In this document: piece by piece, positions 52,836-63,221 of the stretch | Position numbering within the stretch: the stretch's first letter is position 1 | Layout: each line of letters opens with the position of its first letter | Origin: Bacillota bacterium | GTDB taxonomy: Bacteria; Bacillota; Clostridia; Oscillospirales; Acutalibacteraceae | DNA: 64,000 nucleotides | Assembly: GCA_023416955.1 (NCBI GenBank) | Contig: JAEZGM010000019.1 | Coordinates: 248,001-312,000, forward strand | Direction of reading: 5' to 3' | Notes under the pieces: model-generated | What the model saw: the letters and a program-made list of their open reading frames with translations, nothing else | Told to the model about the DNA's origin: nothing | Database searches by the model: none | Translations under genes and position numbers: made by a program

Positions 52836-54176
52836 ATGAAAAACCTACGCAGAGCAATTTCCGCCATGTGCGCAGTGCTGATGCTTGTCGGCGCTGCAGC
52901 AGGTTGCGGAAAACAGGACACGCAGGCATCATCGCCGGCTCAGTCGGCGGGAGAGTCCAGCAAGCAGGAGAGCACCGAGCCGGTAAGCCTCCGTTTCATG
53001 TGGTGGGGCGGCGACGCGCGCCACAAACAGACACTGGCCGCTATTACCGAGTACGAAAGACTGCACCCCAATGTTAAAATTACGGGTGAGTACGGTGGAT
53101 ACAGCGGGTATGAGCAGAAGCTTGTCACGCAGCTCAGCGGCGGAACCGCGCCTGACATTATGCAGGTTGATAGTTATTGGATTTATGAATTAGCTGCTCA
53201 AGGCGATGTGTTTGCCGATATTTCCAAACAAAAAGAGATTGATACCAGTGCGTTTAACTCAAATGTACTAAAAAGCTACACCATGGATGATAAACTGATC
53301 GGGTTGCCTACCGGCTCGAATTCGTTCTGCATGGAATATAATAAAAATCTTTTCAAAGCGATGGGAATTCCGGAGGATACCGTTTGGACCTGGGACAAAC
53401 TGTTGTCAATAGGCAGTACGGTCAATAAAAAGGATAGCAGCAAGTACTTCCTTTGTCAGGATTCAAACGAAGCCAGGTTGATGCTGAAGGCATATCTTGA
53501 GCAAAAAACAGGCAATGAGCTTATTAAAAGCGATGGTACTTTAGGCTTTGAGAAGGCAGATCTGGTAGAAGCTCTTACTTATTACAAAAAGTTGGTTGAC
53601 AACAAAGTAATTCAGTCACCGAAAGAAAGCGCGCCCTTTGAAAATAATCCTACGCAGAATCCCAAATGGATCAACGGAGACTTTGGCTCGATTATTGAAT
53701 ACACCGCGGCATATTCGGTTAATCAAAACAATGTGAAATGGCCGTTAGGTATTACTAAAATGCCCACAATGGAGAATGCGAAAGGGAATATTGATTTTGT
53801 TCCTTCTATGTTTATCGCTTTGAATAAGGACGGTAAACAAGTGGAAGAAGCCGCTAAATTTGTGAACTGGTTTTTCAATGACAGTACAGCTACCGGAATT
53901 TTGGGTGATGTAAGAGGCGTTCCTCCCACCAAAACGGCAAGAGAAAGCCTGATCAGCGCAGGAAAACTGGACTCCAATGTTAATAAGATCGTCGACGAGG
54001 CGATGACGAGCACAAATGTGCAGGAGACTGAGTATACAGATAACAGCGAAATTACAAAGATCATGCTTGATGAGATTCAAAAAATCGGCTACAACGGCGC
54101 AAGCCCTGAAACCGTCGCCAATGAAATGATCAACAGCTTTGAGCAGAAAGTAAAAGAGATTAAGAGTTCCAAATAA
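52836..54176 (+). CDS. ABC sugar transporter substrate-binding lipoprotein
   Basis: 446 aa. A lipoprotein signal peptide with the cysteine at residue 24 (GAAAGC), an Ala/Ser/Glu linker, then a family-1 extracellular sugar-binding protein with MWWGGDARHKQTLAAITEYERLHP and GGTAPDIMQVDSYW. It captures oligosaccharides outside the cell. GGGAGGAAAATTGAA precedes the ATG. A hairpin at 54190-54220 separates it from the permeases, commonly giving higher binding-protein expression. Confidence 0.93.
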   Translation: MKNLRRAISAMCAVLMLVGAAAGCGKQDTQASSPAQSAGESSKQESTEPVSLRFMWWGGDARHKQTLAAITEYERLHPNVKITGEYGGYSGYEQKLVTQLSGGTAPDIMQVDSYWIYELAAQGDVFADISKQKEIDTSAFNSNVLKSYTMDDKLIGLPTGSNSFCMEYNKNLFKAMGIPEDTVWTWDKLLSIGSTVNKKDSSKYFLCQDSNEARLMLKAYLEQKTGNELIKSDGTLGFEKADLVEALTYYKKLVDNKVIQSPKESAPFENNPTQNPKWINGDFGSIIEYTAAYSVNQNNVKWPLGITKMPTMENAKGNIDFVPSMFIALNKDGKQVEEAAKFVNWFFNDSTATGILGDVRGVPPTKTARESLISAGKLDSNVNKIVDEAMTSTNVQETEYTDNSEITKIMLDEIQKIGYNGASPETVANEMINSFEQKVKEIKSSK

Positions 54177-54189
54177 GCGGTCCGTTCGG

Positions 54190-54220
54190 TGCAGGATACT
54201 GCTTGTCACAGTATCCTGCA
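54190..54220 (+). other. Hairpin between binding protein and permease genes
   Basis: TGCAGGATACTG and CAGTATCCTGCA pair perfectly with a seven-base loop. No T-run, so it may protect the upstream mRNA or attenuate transcription. Confidence 0.7.
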
Positions 54221-54289
54221 TATTAAATAAGGTCCGATGCAGAGCTGTAAAAGGACTTTAACCTTGATTTTGAAAGGGGAATAGAGATT

Positions 54290-55183
54290 ATGAATAAAGC
54301 AAAACGTTCGAAAAAAGGATACGTTGGACTGCTCTACATCACGCCGTGGATACTCGGGTTTCTGATCTTTCAGCTTTATCCGTTTTTATCGTCGTTTGTG
54401 TATTCCTTTACTTCTTATAGTATTTTAAAAAAACCGGAATTTATTGGTTTATCGAATTACATCAAACTGGCTTCGGACCCGATGTTCCTTCAGTCGCTGA
54501 AAGTCACTTTTCTGTATGTGTTAATCGCTGTACCCGGCAAACTGATATTTGCCCTGATTATAGCGCTGATTTTGAATATGAAAATTCGCGGAATTGGAAT
54601 ATTCCGTACAGTATATTATCTGCCGTCAATCTTCGGCGGAAGCGTAGCTGTGGCGCTGTTGTGGAAAGCCCTGTTTATGCACGAAGGAACGGTCAACCAT
54701 ATACTTTCAGTGTTTCAGATACCGCCGATCGACTGGCTTGGCGATTCGCGAATTGCCCTGACGACCATTACACTGCTGAATGTATGGCAATTCGGTTCCT
54801 CCATGGTGCTGTTCCTGGCCGGGCTCAAGCAAATTCCGAACGAGTTGTATGAGGCGGCAAGCGTGGACGGTTCCACAAAGCTGCACTCCTTTGTCCATAT
54901 TACACTTCCAATGCTTTCACCCATCGTTTTGTTCAACCTTGTCATGCAGATGATCAATGCGTTTCAGGATTTTACGGGATCGTTTATTGTCACAAAAGGC
55001 GGGCCGAACAATTCCACATACCTGTTTGGAATGCTGCTGTATGACAATGCTTTTAAATATTTCAGAATGGGGTATGCCTCCGCGCTTTCCTGGGTGCTGT
55101 TTATTATTATCATGATCTTTACGGTTATAATTTTCAAAAGCTCCAAGAACTGGACATTTTATGAAAATGGAGGCGATATATAA
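54290..55183 (+). CDS. ABC sugar transporter permease 1 (UgpA/LacF-like)
   Basis: 297 aa with six membrane helices and the CUT1 permease motif ELYEAASVDGSTKLHSFVHITLPMLSP (the EAA loop) near 190-215. It forms the channel with permease 2. AAGGGGAATAGAG precedes the ATG. No ATPase gene is in the locus, so a shared MsmX-type ATPase elsewhere is expected. Confidence 0.94.
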   Translation: MNKAKRSKKGYVGLLYITPWILGFLIFQLYPFLSSFVYSFTSYSILKKPEFIGLSNYIKLASDPMFLQSLKVTFLYVLIAVPGKLIFALIIALILNMKIRGIGIFRTVYYLPSIFGGSVAVALLWKALFMHEGTVNHILSVFQIPPIDWLGDSRIALTTITLLNVWQFGSSMVLFLAGLKQIPNELYEAASVDGSTKLHSFVHITLPMLSPIVLFNLVMQMINAFQDFTGSFIVTKGGPNNSTYLFGMLLYDNAFKYFRMGYASALSWVLFIIIMIFTVIIFKSSKNWTFYENGGDI

Positions 55184-56019
55184 TGACACGCTCCAAACGA
55201 CAAATCTTAATCTACGTTCTTCTTATCGGGCTTGGCATTGTCATGATATATCCGCTATTGTGGGTGTTGACCGCCTCATTTAAGTCCAATGATGAAATTT
55301 TTGCGTCTACCAGACTTTTGCCCAATTCCATTTCGTTCACCGCTTTTACGGAAGGGTGGAAAGCAATTGGACAGTATACATACGGCACGTTTTTATTGAA
55401 CACGATTAAAATGGTAGTTCCGACCGTGCTTCTGACGCTGATTTCTTCTACACTGGTGGCATATGGCTTTTCCCGGTTTGACTTTCCGCTGAAAAAACCG
55501 CTTTTTATGATCATGATTGCCACACTTATGCTGCCGAGCTCTATTCTCATTATTCCCCGATACCTGATATTCCGGAACCTTGGCTGGCTGAATACTTACT
55601 TGCCTTTTATCATGCCGGCAGCGCTGGCCAGTTACCCGTTTTTCATCTATATGATGGTGCAGTTCCTGCGCGGGCTGCCCAAGGAACTGGAAGAATCCGC
55701 TTATCTGGACGGCTGCAATTCCTTCACCACTCTGGTGCTTATTTTGCTTCCGCTATGTAAGCCTGCCATTATTTCCATGTGTATTTTCCAGTTTATCTGG
55801 ACTTGGAACGACTTTTTCAATTCGTTGATTTATATTAACGGCGTTAACAAATACACCCTGCCGCTTGCGTTGAATATGAATATTGACGCAACGACCAATA
55901 TTCAATGGAATCAGATTATGGCAATGGCTTTGGTTGCAATGCTGCCGTGCGTGATTCTGTTCTTCGCCTGCCAGAAATATTTCGTGGAAGGGATTGCAAC
56001 CTCTGGGTTAAAAGGTTAA
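55183..56019 (+). CDS. ABC sugar transporter permease 2 (UgpE/LacG-like)
   Basis: 278 aa with six membrane helices and the EAA loop ELEESAYLDGCNSFTTLVLILLPLCKP near 165-190. The start codon overlaps the last base of the permease 1 stop, with GGAGGCGATATA as ribosome site. It completes the CUT1 membrane domains. Confidence 0.94.
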   Translation: MTRSKRQILIYVLLIGLGIVMIYPLLWVLTASFKSNDEIFASTRLLPNSISFTAFTEGWKAIGQYTYGTFLLNTIKMVVPTVLLTLISSTLVAYGFSRFDFPLKKPLFMIMIATLMLPSSILIIPRYLIFRNLGWLNTYLPFIMPAALASYPFFIYMMVQFLRGLPKELEESAYLDGCNSFTTLVLILLPLCKPAIISMCIFQFIWTWNDFFNSLIYINGVNKYTLPLALNMNIDATTNIQWNQIMAMALVAMLPCVILFFACQKYFVEGIATSGLKG

Positions 56020-56077
56020 ACTAAAATTTCAGGATATGAAAGCATCTGCATATTTTTAGAAAGAAGCGTGTTGGAAC

Positions 56078-56701
56078 ATGTCATTGATTCAAGCGAACAG
56101 CGTGATTCTGTTTCAGGGGGACAGCGTGACGGATGCAGGAAGAACCTTTGGTCAGGGAGAACTAGGCAACGGCTTCCCGTTGAAGATCAGCCAATACCTC
56201 TCCACTTTCTGCGCGGATTCGAATCTTCAGGTTATAAACCGGGGCGTAAGCGGAAACAGAGTTCGTGACCTGCAGGATAGATGGCAGCGGGACTGCCTTG
56301 ACTTAAAACCGGACGTTGTGAATATTCTGATTGGAATCAACGACTGCTGGAGAAGGTTCGACAGCAATGATCCCACGTCAGTGGAAGCCTATGAAGCGGG
56401 GTACCGCGATATTCTCACCCAAACCAAAGCAACGGGTGCTGTCATTACAATGATGGAGCCTTTTGTGCTGCCGTATCCGGAAGACAGAATCGCGTGGCGT
56501 GAAGATCTTGACCCGAAAATTCAAGCCGCCCGGCGTCTGGCCCGTGAGTTCGGCGCAATCTACATTCCTGTTGACGGACTTTTGGCAAGCCTGATCACAA
56601 AAAATGACCCGCAGTATTATTCAGCCGACGGTGTCCATCCCACAGACGCCGGTCATGCGGTAATCGCAAAGGCATGGCTGAAAGCAGTCGGCTTGCTGTA
56701 A
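56078..56701 (+). CDS. SGNH/GDSL hydrolase, intracellular
   Basis: A 207-aa SGNH esterase: S16 in FQGDSVTDAG, block II NRGVSGNRV, N89 in GINDCW, and D184/H187 in DGVHPTDAGH. There is no signal peptide, so it would act on imported sugars, removing acetyl or other esters. It sits after the permease genes, with a terminator at 56728. It is a second, separate SGNH domain beside the one in the large hydrolase. Confidence 0.87.
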   Translation: MSLIQANSVILFQGDSVTDAGRTFGQGELGNGFPLKISQYLSTFCADSNLQVINRGVSGNRVRDLQDRWQRDCLDLKPDVVNILIGINDCWRRFDSNDPTSVEAYEAGYRDILTQTKATGAVITMMEPFVLPYPEDRIAWREDLDPKIQAARRLAREFGAIYIPVDGLLASLITKNDPQYYSADGVHPTDAGHAVIAKAWLKAVGLL

Positions 56702-56727
56702 CGGTAATTTTTTATCAATAAATTAAA

Positions 56728-56772
56728 CAAAAAACATACGGCTGCCGAAAAACCGGCAGCCGTATGTTTTTT
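56728..56772 (+). terminator. Terminator after the transporter-esterase operon
   Basis: AAAACATACGGCTGCCG pairs with CGGCAGCCGTATGTTTT around six bases, then T-run. Clear intrinsic terminator. Confidence 0.88.
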
Positions 56773-56912
56773 GTGTGGGAATCAGCCGTGCGAAAGGGAG
56801 GCTGTTTCCCGTACTGAATTTTACGCTTGTAGCAAAGTCGTCAAGGAAATAATTTCTCCGCAAAGGAAATTTTTGTTTCACGCTGCGGCAAATAATCTTT
56901 TACTGAAAAATA

Positions 56913-59900
56913 TTACTGAGTAATGGTGGCAATCGCCACCGGTGCTTGATTGCTGTTGATGTAAAATCCGGACGTCGCGACAGGGGTGCCGACCGCCGTG
57001 ACACGGAAGAAATGATCCCGTCCGACGGAGCGGACAAAGTCCACACGGAATGCAGAAGGCGTTCCCGATGTGAATACCGGCGGAATGTCGGAAGTCAGTT
57101 TAAATAGGTAGCTGCCTTTTGCCCGGACTGTGAAGGGCTGGGTTGTGTCCGACCAGACTGCGGAATTCGGGGCGCCGACCGACGCTACCAGAAGTTTTGT
57201 TCCGTTAACGTAAATTCCGGCGCTTGCGCCCTCAATGCCCACGGCAACAATCTGATAATAGTAATTGTTTCCTTCCACCTTTACCAGCCGCGTTTCAAAT
57301 ACACCCGCCGTTCCCACGGCGAAAAGTGGCGCCGAGCCGTCAAGGCTGGTGATTCTGAACTGATAAGAACCGCTCACTCGGAAGTCATAGGTGGTGTCGC
57401 TGCGGAAAGTAGCCGATGCGGCGCCAGAGTTCGGTATGGACGGGCTGTTTCCCAAATTGCCGCTGTGGCCTGCGGAACCGCCGGTCGATTTTGCCTGGAC
57501 CTCCACTGTAATCTGAGGAAGCTTTGCGGTGCTGTCAATCACGTGACCGTCCGGCACCGCCGGAGTGAAAAGATAAACACCCTTTTTCTGGGGATCATAG
57601 GTTGGCTGTGACGACCATGTGATTCCGCTGATTTTTTCGGGGGCTCCGTTCACTGTCGCGTCCATGGTGCCCGGCAGCTCCAGAGCGGAAATAGGAGTTC
57701 TGTAAGCGACCTTTTGGCTGCTGACAGATGCGGCCAGTTCCGCAAAAGCCGTAATCCTTTTCTCCGCGGCGGGCGGAGCGATTACCTGAACGGTCGCCCT
57801 TGTGGAAAAGGCGAAGTCTCCGTTGATTTTTGACGCGATTACACGAAGTGTGGTTCCGGCAGGAACGGATTTGGTAACGCTGAGCGTCACTTTTCCCGCC
57901 TGATCTTTGTCTCTGGTTAAAGTCACGCCTTTCACTTTGTTGGCGAAACGATCCAGTACGCTCCAGGTCGCCTCTGTAATTTCCGCATTCTCCGGATCGG
58001 GGACGAGCGCGAGCTCCATGTCGCTGCCCGCAAGAATTTCCGCTGTTTGCGGCGAGAGTGACACGCTGGTGAGCGTTCCTGCCGGAAGATCGGCATAGTC
58101 GACCTTTGCAAAGTCGAGCCACAGGACGACGCTGTCGTTGTCGGGAGCAATAGCCGGAGCGCTGCTGCTGCCTTCGTCATAGTCCTTCTGCCCCCGTAGC
58201 TCCGCGGCGGAAAGGGCTTTACTGTATACGCGCACCGCCGCGAACTCGTTTTGATTGCCGCGGCCTGTTTCGGGGTCGTACCCGACACAGAATTTCGTCG
58301 TATTGGAAGCAACACCGCCGGTACTCCCATCGGCAAGTGTGGCAATCAGGTTCCCGTCGAGATAGGCCTTCAGGTTAGTGCCGTCATAGACCCCTGCAAG
58401 ATGGTGCCACTGGTTAGCCCAAACGGTACCGACGGGCAGCGTTCCCGTTTCAATGGAATACCATTTGCCATCTGTTGCTTTGATAAAGAAATCAATTGTA
58501 GTGTTGCTGCCGTTCGGGCGGGAGCGGAAGCCCATCATGCTGTCGCCCTTGCCAAGGAACATATTGTAGTCTATGTTGTTGCCCTGCGGCTTCACCCACG
58601 CTTCCACGGTAAACGGGTTTTTGCCTTTCAGCACGTCGGAGAAAATATCCCCGCCGGCCGTTCCCTTGGTGTTCGGTATGGAGAGAGTCCCCGTCATATA
58701 CGCGCCGAATTTATCATCCGCGCCCAGTTCCGCAGTTGCGCCCAAAGCAGGATTCAGCCGGTTTTTGCTTTCGTCCTCGATATAGGCAAGCTTACCCTTC
58801 AGGTCATCGATTCGGTTCAGCGCGACTTCAATTTTATCGTAGTTTTTAATCTGTGATTTCTGCTCGTCGGACAAAGCGTTGTAATCTGCTTCGCATTTTT
58901 GCAGAATGCCAAGCTGGTCGTAAGAGTACAGGAAAAATTCATCGATTTCCTCCTGCACCGCCTGCATCTGCTGCTTCTTCAGATCCTCCTCGTTCAGGGA
59001 GCTGATGTTCCGCCATGGTTTGCTGAGCACCATCGGATCCGAGGCTGTGTCGTATGGAATGATCGTGTATTCGTAAGAGTACGTTTTGTCATTCGGAAGA
59101 CGGTATTGCGGCAGGTTGTCTGGCCCGCAGCTCGCGTTCCCGATTCCACGCGATTTGTAGTCAATGTTAAAATAAGTCTGCGGATGCGGCCCGAGAAGCT
59201 CATACGGATGCCTTGCCGCGTCCAGCTCATCCATGGTGAAATGCTGTGCGCTTGCTTCCATAAGGTCTTTGGCGGCAACCAGAATTCCGGTGTTTTTCCC
59301 TTCCCCTGTCAGTGCAATCCATTTTACATCGCTCAGATTGCCGGAAGTCTGCGGATAGGGGAACGGATAATACATTTCGTTCACCGTGGAGGAATAAAGC
59401 CCTGTCATGGCATAGGACTTCCGGTCCGTATAGGATTCGGAGGGCCCAAGGCCGTACCATTGCACATTTTCATATCCCGCCGGTACGGTCATGGTGGAAC
59501 CGACTTTCATGATCTGCCCCATTGTAGTTTTGGTCGCGTCAAGATTCATGTTTACTGTTACCGCACCGGAGCCGTCTACGGTATAGGTCACAGTTTGCTT
59601 CGCGCCCTTTGCATTGTTCAGCGTCAGGCTTGTAGTAATGACCTTTCTGCCGTCCGCCACGGTGGAGACCGTAATCCCGTTGGGGTCGACAGTAATGTTT
59701 TTATCGGCGTTTTTCCAGTTGGAATCTATATTGGAATCTGTTGCGGTACCGGCTTTGTCGTTGTCGTTTTTGGCACGCCAGAAATTCGGAACCGGCCCTT
59801 TTTCGATCAGAACACTGCCTTTATAGGTATAATTGGACATGGCGCCTGTTGTTTTGTCCAGCCGGAAGCTGAAGTCCGCCCCGGAAACAAGAATCGCCGT

Positions 59901-62900
59901 GGGGTTGCCGGCTGCGTCCACCGTGACGGCTTCGGCAGAGATTGCCGGAGAAACCGCGCTTACGGTTGCGGGAACCCGGAACTGGCCGTGCGCCGACTCA
60001 AAGCCTTCGTCCGCCCACAGGGAGGCGGCCTTCGCGGTCACTTTCAGGTTCAGGTAATACTCCGCGCCGGCCGGACGCTGCGCCGGGTTCGGGAGCTCAT
60101 ATGGTATGGTGAGCGTCCGGGTTTCCTTCGCCCCGATGGAGGCGTCGTCTAAACCGCCCCGGTCGATGACGGTTCCGTCCTGCGTCAGTTCCCATTCCAG
60201 ATTGTACTCATCGAGATTGGCGAAATTATTTTCGTTGAACACTTTGACTCTTCGACCGACAACGTCAATATCCGTCGCCGTGAACCAGAAGTTCTGGTAT
60301 TGGTACTTGACCTCCTGCATCTCGGGATTGGGGTCGCGGTCCCCGGTCACAAGGGCGTCCACGCAGAAGTTTCCGTCGTTCGGGACGTCTCCCCAGTCGC
60401 CGCCGTAGCCGGAATAGTGACCGTCCATTTCCCCTTTATACAAGTTCTGGTGCGCGTAATCCTCCGCGTAATAATCCCAGGCGTCCTTTTTTGTTTCCGT
60501 CATTTCCGCGGAATAGTCCACCCACGCGGCAACGGAGGAATCCGACGCTTTGATCGCCGGGTCCGCGCTTCTCTGTGCCTTGATTTCAGCCGCGGTCAGC
60601 GCTCTGGAATAAACGCGGGCAACGGAAATTTCGCCGTCCAGCTTTCTCCCGGTGGATTTGTCATATCCGATACCCAGCGGGATATCGGTAGAGTTGATGG
60701 AGAAGGTCCCGCTTTTAGAGGCGATTTGGACGCCGTCGTAATACAGCCGCAGCCCGTCCCCCGGTTTATAAACCCCGGCAATCTGATGCCAGTTTCCGAC
60801 CCAGTCAGCGGGGAAGCTCTGTGTATCCGCAGCATACCAGTTGCCCTTTCCGTCGCTGACAAAAAACTCCAGACCGTCTCCGAGGCTACGGGTCTTGAGC
60901 GCGGCCTGAACGTCATCCTTTGCAATCAGGACGCTGTTTCGCGAGTTGGAGGCAGGCTTTACCATTACCTCAAAGGTAAAGCCGCCGGTTCCGCTGATAG
61001 CCGCGTTGTACCGCGCTGTTTCCTCGTCGGAAAGAAGCGCGTAATCACTGTAGGATTTTCCGGTCAGCGAGTCGGGCTCGGCGTTTCTGACTTCACCGCT
61101 GCCGTATACTTCCACGGCTGCCTGCGCACCGCTTTTTTCTGTCATTTGAAATTTTTTCGGCAGCTTGTCGAAACTGATCGCCGAGGAATGATCGACCCAT
61201 TCCCAGATGAATCCGCCCATCATATTGGGCGAACTGCGAATGGCGTCCCAATACTCTTTCATATTGCCGACCGCGTTGCCCATGGCGTGGTCGTACTCAC
61301 ACATGACATAGGGCATTTGATTTGCGGTTTTCGCCTTGGCCTGCACAGTGCTGACCGACGGGTACATGTTGCTGTTCACGTCAACCCCGCCGTCAGTTCC
61401 CTGGCCTTCGCTGTGAACCGGACGCGTGGAGTCGTGATCCTTGAAATACCAGATCATTTTCGGAAACAGGTTGTTTCCTCCATTAACCGTATAGCCCATC
61501 TCGTTTCCGATGGACCACATCACCACGGCGGTCTGATTTTTGAGCGTCTGGTATGCGGTGACGGTTCTGTCCAGGGCAAGATTGGTGAAATGCTGGGCGA
61601 CCAGATCGGAATTGCCGTTGATCGCGTGGCACTCCAAATTAGTTTCTGCCATCATATACAGGCCGTATTTGTCGCATAAATAATAAAAGTATTCGTCATC
61701 CGCGTAGTGCGAGGTTCGTACCGCGTTGATATTGTACTGTTTCATCAGCTTTACGTCCTCTTCGGCAACCTCTTTCGGAACGTGTTTGCCGTAAAACGGA
61801 TCCGTTTCGTGGCGGTTCACTCCTTTGAACAGAAGCGGCTGGCCGTTGATGGTAATATTCTGATAAACGCCCTGCGTCGTGTTTTTGTAGTTTGCGTCCA
61901 CAGTGGAGCGGGTGAAGTTGATTTCCCGGAAGCCAAGTTGCTGCGAAACACTTTCAAAGTATCTTCCGCTCGCCTTATCATAGAGACTCAGCACCAGCGT
62001 GTACAAATTGGGATGCTCCGCCGACCACAGGGCCGGGTGCTCCACCAGCCGGCTGATGCTGTTTTCTGCGGTTTGCCCCGCGCCGGCCGAGCTGACGTTG
62101 AACTGCAGCGGATTTTCCTCGAATAGATTTTTTCCGTCCGCGTCAAACAGCTTTACGTCGATTGCATAGGTGGAGGTGCTCTCCGTGCTGTAATTTTTCA
62201 CAGAGGTGGAAAGCTTCAGCATGGCATCAGTGTAGGTATCGTCTAAATCCGTGATGACGCGGTAATCATTGAGATGAACCAGCGGTGTGGAAACCAGGTA
62301 AACATCCCGGAAAATTCCGCCGTAATAAATCATATCCTGGTCTTCCATCCAGGTTCCGTCACAAAATTTATGTACCTCGACCGCGAGGGTGTTTTCCTGC
62401 CCCTGCGGATTCAGGTAGTCGGTAATGTCGAATTCATGCGGGCGATAGCTGTCTTCGCTGTATCCGACCTCATACCCGTTGACATAGACATAATACGCAG
62501 ATTCAACACCCTGAAAGGAAATAAAAACACGGCCGTTTTTCTGGAGCATGGTGTCTTTCAGCGTAAATGTCTTGCGGTAGAAGCCGACCGGGTTGTAATT
62601 GACAGGCGCGTTGGGTACGCTGACATGGGTGTCGTATTTGCTCTGCCAGGGCATCTGCACATTTGTGTAGATAGGAAAATCGAAGCCGTAATGTGTCCAG
62701 CTCGCGGGGAGCTGGACAGTTTTCCAGCCGTCGGCAGGTTTCTTCTGGTAGCTTGGGCTCATGAATTTGCCGCTCAAAAACTTTTGTCCCTGCTCCGCGT
62801 TCTGAACGACCGTCAGATCCCAGTCGCTGCCTTCGCCGGTCAGCATTTGCACATAATCGGAGTCTTCCTTGGTGAAGTTGACCGCTCCGTTTACAGCAGA

Positions 62901-63221
62901 ATCCACGGAAGTATAAGGTACCGACGCGGCGGTATGGACAGGCTCCCGGTTTACGCCGAATACATCGGAAGCGCGCACATATTTTCCGTCCGGGTCTTCA
63001 TACGCCTGGCCGGTGTACTCCTTATGGGTGAACTTCACATCGTCCGGGGCATTTGCGGGAACTTTCGCCGTCAGCGCAGGCCAGGCAGCACTGTCTTTCC
63101 AGGGGGCGCTCCGCTGTGCGGTGGAAGCGTTTGCCGACAAAAGGGGAACAGTGACCGTTCCCGTTGACAGCGCAACCGCGAGGAGCAGTGAAAGGGCCTT
63201 TTTGCGTAATTGGATACTCAC
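56913..63221 (-). CDS. Secreted GH2 beta-galactosidase with LamG-like insertions
   Basis: 2102 aa. Signal peptide (about 1-33). GH2 sandwich, Ig and TIM domains with acid/base E574 in SIGNEMG and nucleophile E642 in MCEYDHAMGN. After IWEWVDHS (about 672-679) a LamG-like domain (about 690-925) interrupts the barrel; GH2 sequence resumes at YGGDWGD (about 940) and runs on to the C-terminal beta-galactosidase domain. A second LamG-like domain (about 1500-1690), Ig-like repeats and two tandem modules of about 80 aa (about 1940-2018, 2024-2102) follow. The start is GTG with AGAGG upstream. It probably removes terminal galactose from extracellular polymers. Confidence 0.88.
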   Translation of the reverse strand: MSIQLRKKALSLLLAVALSTGTVTVPLLSANASTAQRSAPWKDSAAWPALTAKVPANAPDDVKFTHKEYTGQAYEDPDGKYVRASDVFGVNREPVHTAASVPYTSVDSAVNGAVNFTKEDSDYVQMLTGEGSDWDLTVVQNAEQGQKFLSGKFMSPSYQKKPADGWKTVQLPASWTHYGFDFPIYTNVQMPWQSKYDTHVSVPNAPVNYNPVGFYRKTFTLKDTMLQKNGRVFISFQGVESAYYVYVNGYEVGYSEDSYRPHEFDITDYLNPQGQENTLAVEVHKFCDGTWMEDQDMIYYGGIFRDVYLVSTPLVHLNDYRVITDLDDTYTDAMLKLSTSVKNYSTESTSTYAIDVKLFDADGKNLFEENPLQFNVSSAGAGQTAENSISRLVEHPALWSAEHPNLYTLVLSLYDKASGRYFESVSQQLGFREINFTRSTVDANYKNTTQGVYQNITINGQPLLFKGVNRHETDPFYGKHVPKEVAEEDVKLMKQYNINAVRTSHYADDEYFYYLCDKYGLYMMAETNLECHAINGNSDLVAQHFTNLALDRTVTAYQTLKNQTAVVMWSIGNEMGYTVNGGNNLFPKMIWYFKDHDSTRPVHSEGQGTDGGVDVNSNMYPSVSTVQAKAKTANQMPYVMCEYDHAMGNAVGNMKEYWDAIRSSPNMMGGFIWEWVDHSSAISFDKLPKKFQMTEKSGAQAAVEVYGSGEVRNAEPDSLTGKSYSDYALLSDEETARYNAAISGTGGFTFEVMVKPASNSRNSVLIAKDDVQAALKTRSLGDGLEFFVSDGKGNWYAADTQSFPADWVGNWHQIAGVYKPGDGLRLYYDGVQIASKSGTFSINSTDIPLGIGYDKSTGRKLDGEISVARVYSRALTAAEIKAQRSADPAIKASDSSVAAWVDYSAEMTETKKDAWDYYAEDYAHQNLYKGEMDGHYSGYGGDWGDVPNDGNFCVDALVTGDRDPNPEMQEVKYQYQNFWFTATDIDVVGRRVKVFNENNFANLDEYNLEWELTQDGTVIDRGGLDDASIGAKETRTLTIPYELPNPAQRPAGAEYYLNLKVTAKAASLWADEGFESAHGQFRVPATVSAVSPAISAEAVTVDAAGNPTAILVSGADFSFRLDKTTGAMSNYTYKGSVLIEKGPVPNFWRAKNDNDKAGTATDSNIDSNWKNADKNITVDPNGITVSTVADGRKVITTSLTLNNAKGAKQTVTYTVDGSGAVTVNMNLDATKTTMGQIMKVGSTMTVPAGYENVQWYGLGPSESYTDRKSYAMTGLYSSTVNEMYYPFPYPQTSGNLSDVKWIALTGEGKNTGILVAAKDLMEASAQHFTMDELDAARHPYELLGPHPQTYFNIDYKSRGIGNASCGPDNLPQYRLPNDKTYSYEYTIIPYDTASDPMVLSKPWRNISSLNEEDLKKQQMQAVQEEIDEFFLYSYDQLGILQKCEADYNALSDEQKSQIKNYDKIEVALNRIDDLKGKLAYIEDESKNRLNPALGATAELGADDKFGAYMTGTLSIPNTKGTAGGDIFSDVLKGKNPFTVEAWVKPQGNNIDYNMFLGKGDSMMGFRSRPNGSNTTIDFFIKATDGKWYSIETGTLPVGTVWANQWHHLAGVYDGTNLKAYLDGNLIATLADGSTGGVASNTTKFCVGYDPETGRGNQNEFAAVRVYSKALSAAELRGQKDYDEGSSSAPAIAPDNDSVVLWLDFAKVDYADLPAGTLTSVSLSPQTAEILAGSDMELALVPDPENAEITEATWSVLDRFANKVKGVTLTRDKDQAGKVTLSVTKSVPAGTTLRVIASKINGDFAFSTRATVQVIAPPAAEKRITAFAELAASVSSQKVAYRTPISALELPGTMDATVNGAPEKISGITWSSQPTYDPQKKGVYLFTPAVPDGHVIDSTAKLPQITVEVQAKSTGGSAGHSGNLGNSPSIPNSGAASATFRSDTTYDFRVSGSYQFRITSLDGSAPLFAVGTAGVFETRLVKVEGNNYYYQIVAVGIEGASAGIYVNGTKLLVASVGAPNSAVWSDTTQPFTVRAKGSYLFKLTSDIPPVFTSGTPSAFRVDFVRSVGRDHFFRVTAVGTPVATSGFYINSNQAPVAIATITQ

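Noticed and set aside
58899..60152. 417-codon plus-strand ORF opposite the GH2 gene, and several others of 200-460 codons in the 58-63 kb stretch
   Set aside because: They lie wholly inside the GH2 coding region on the other strand and have no ribosome sites or family features; they reflect its GC-rich codon use.
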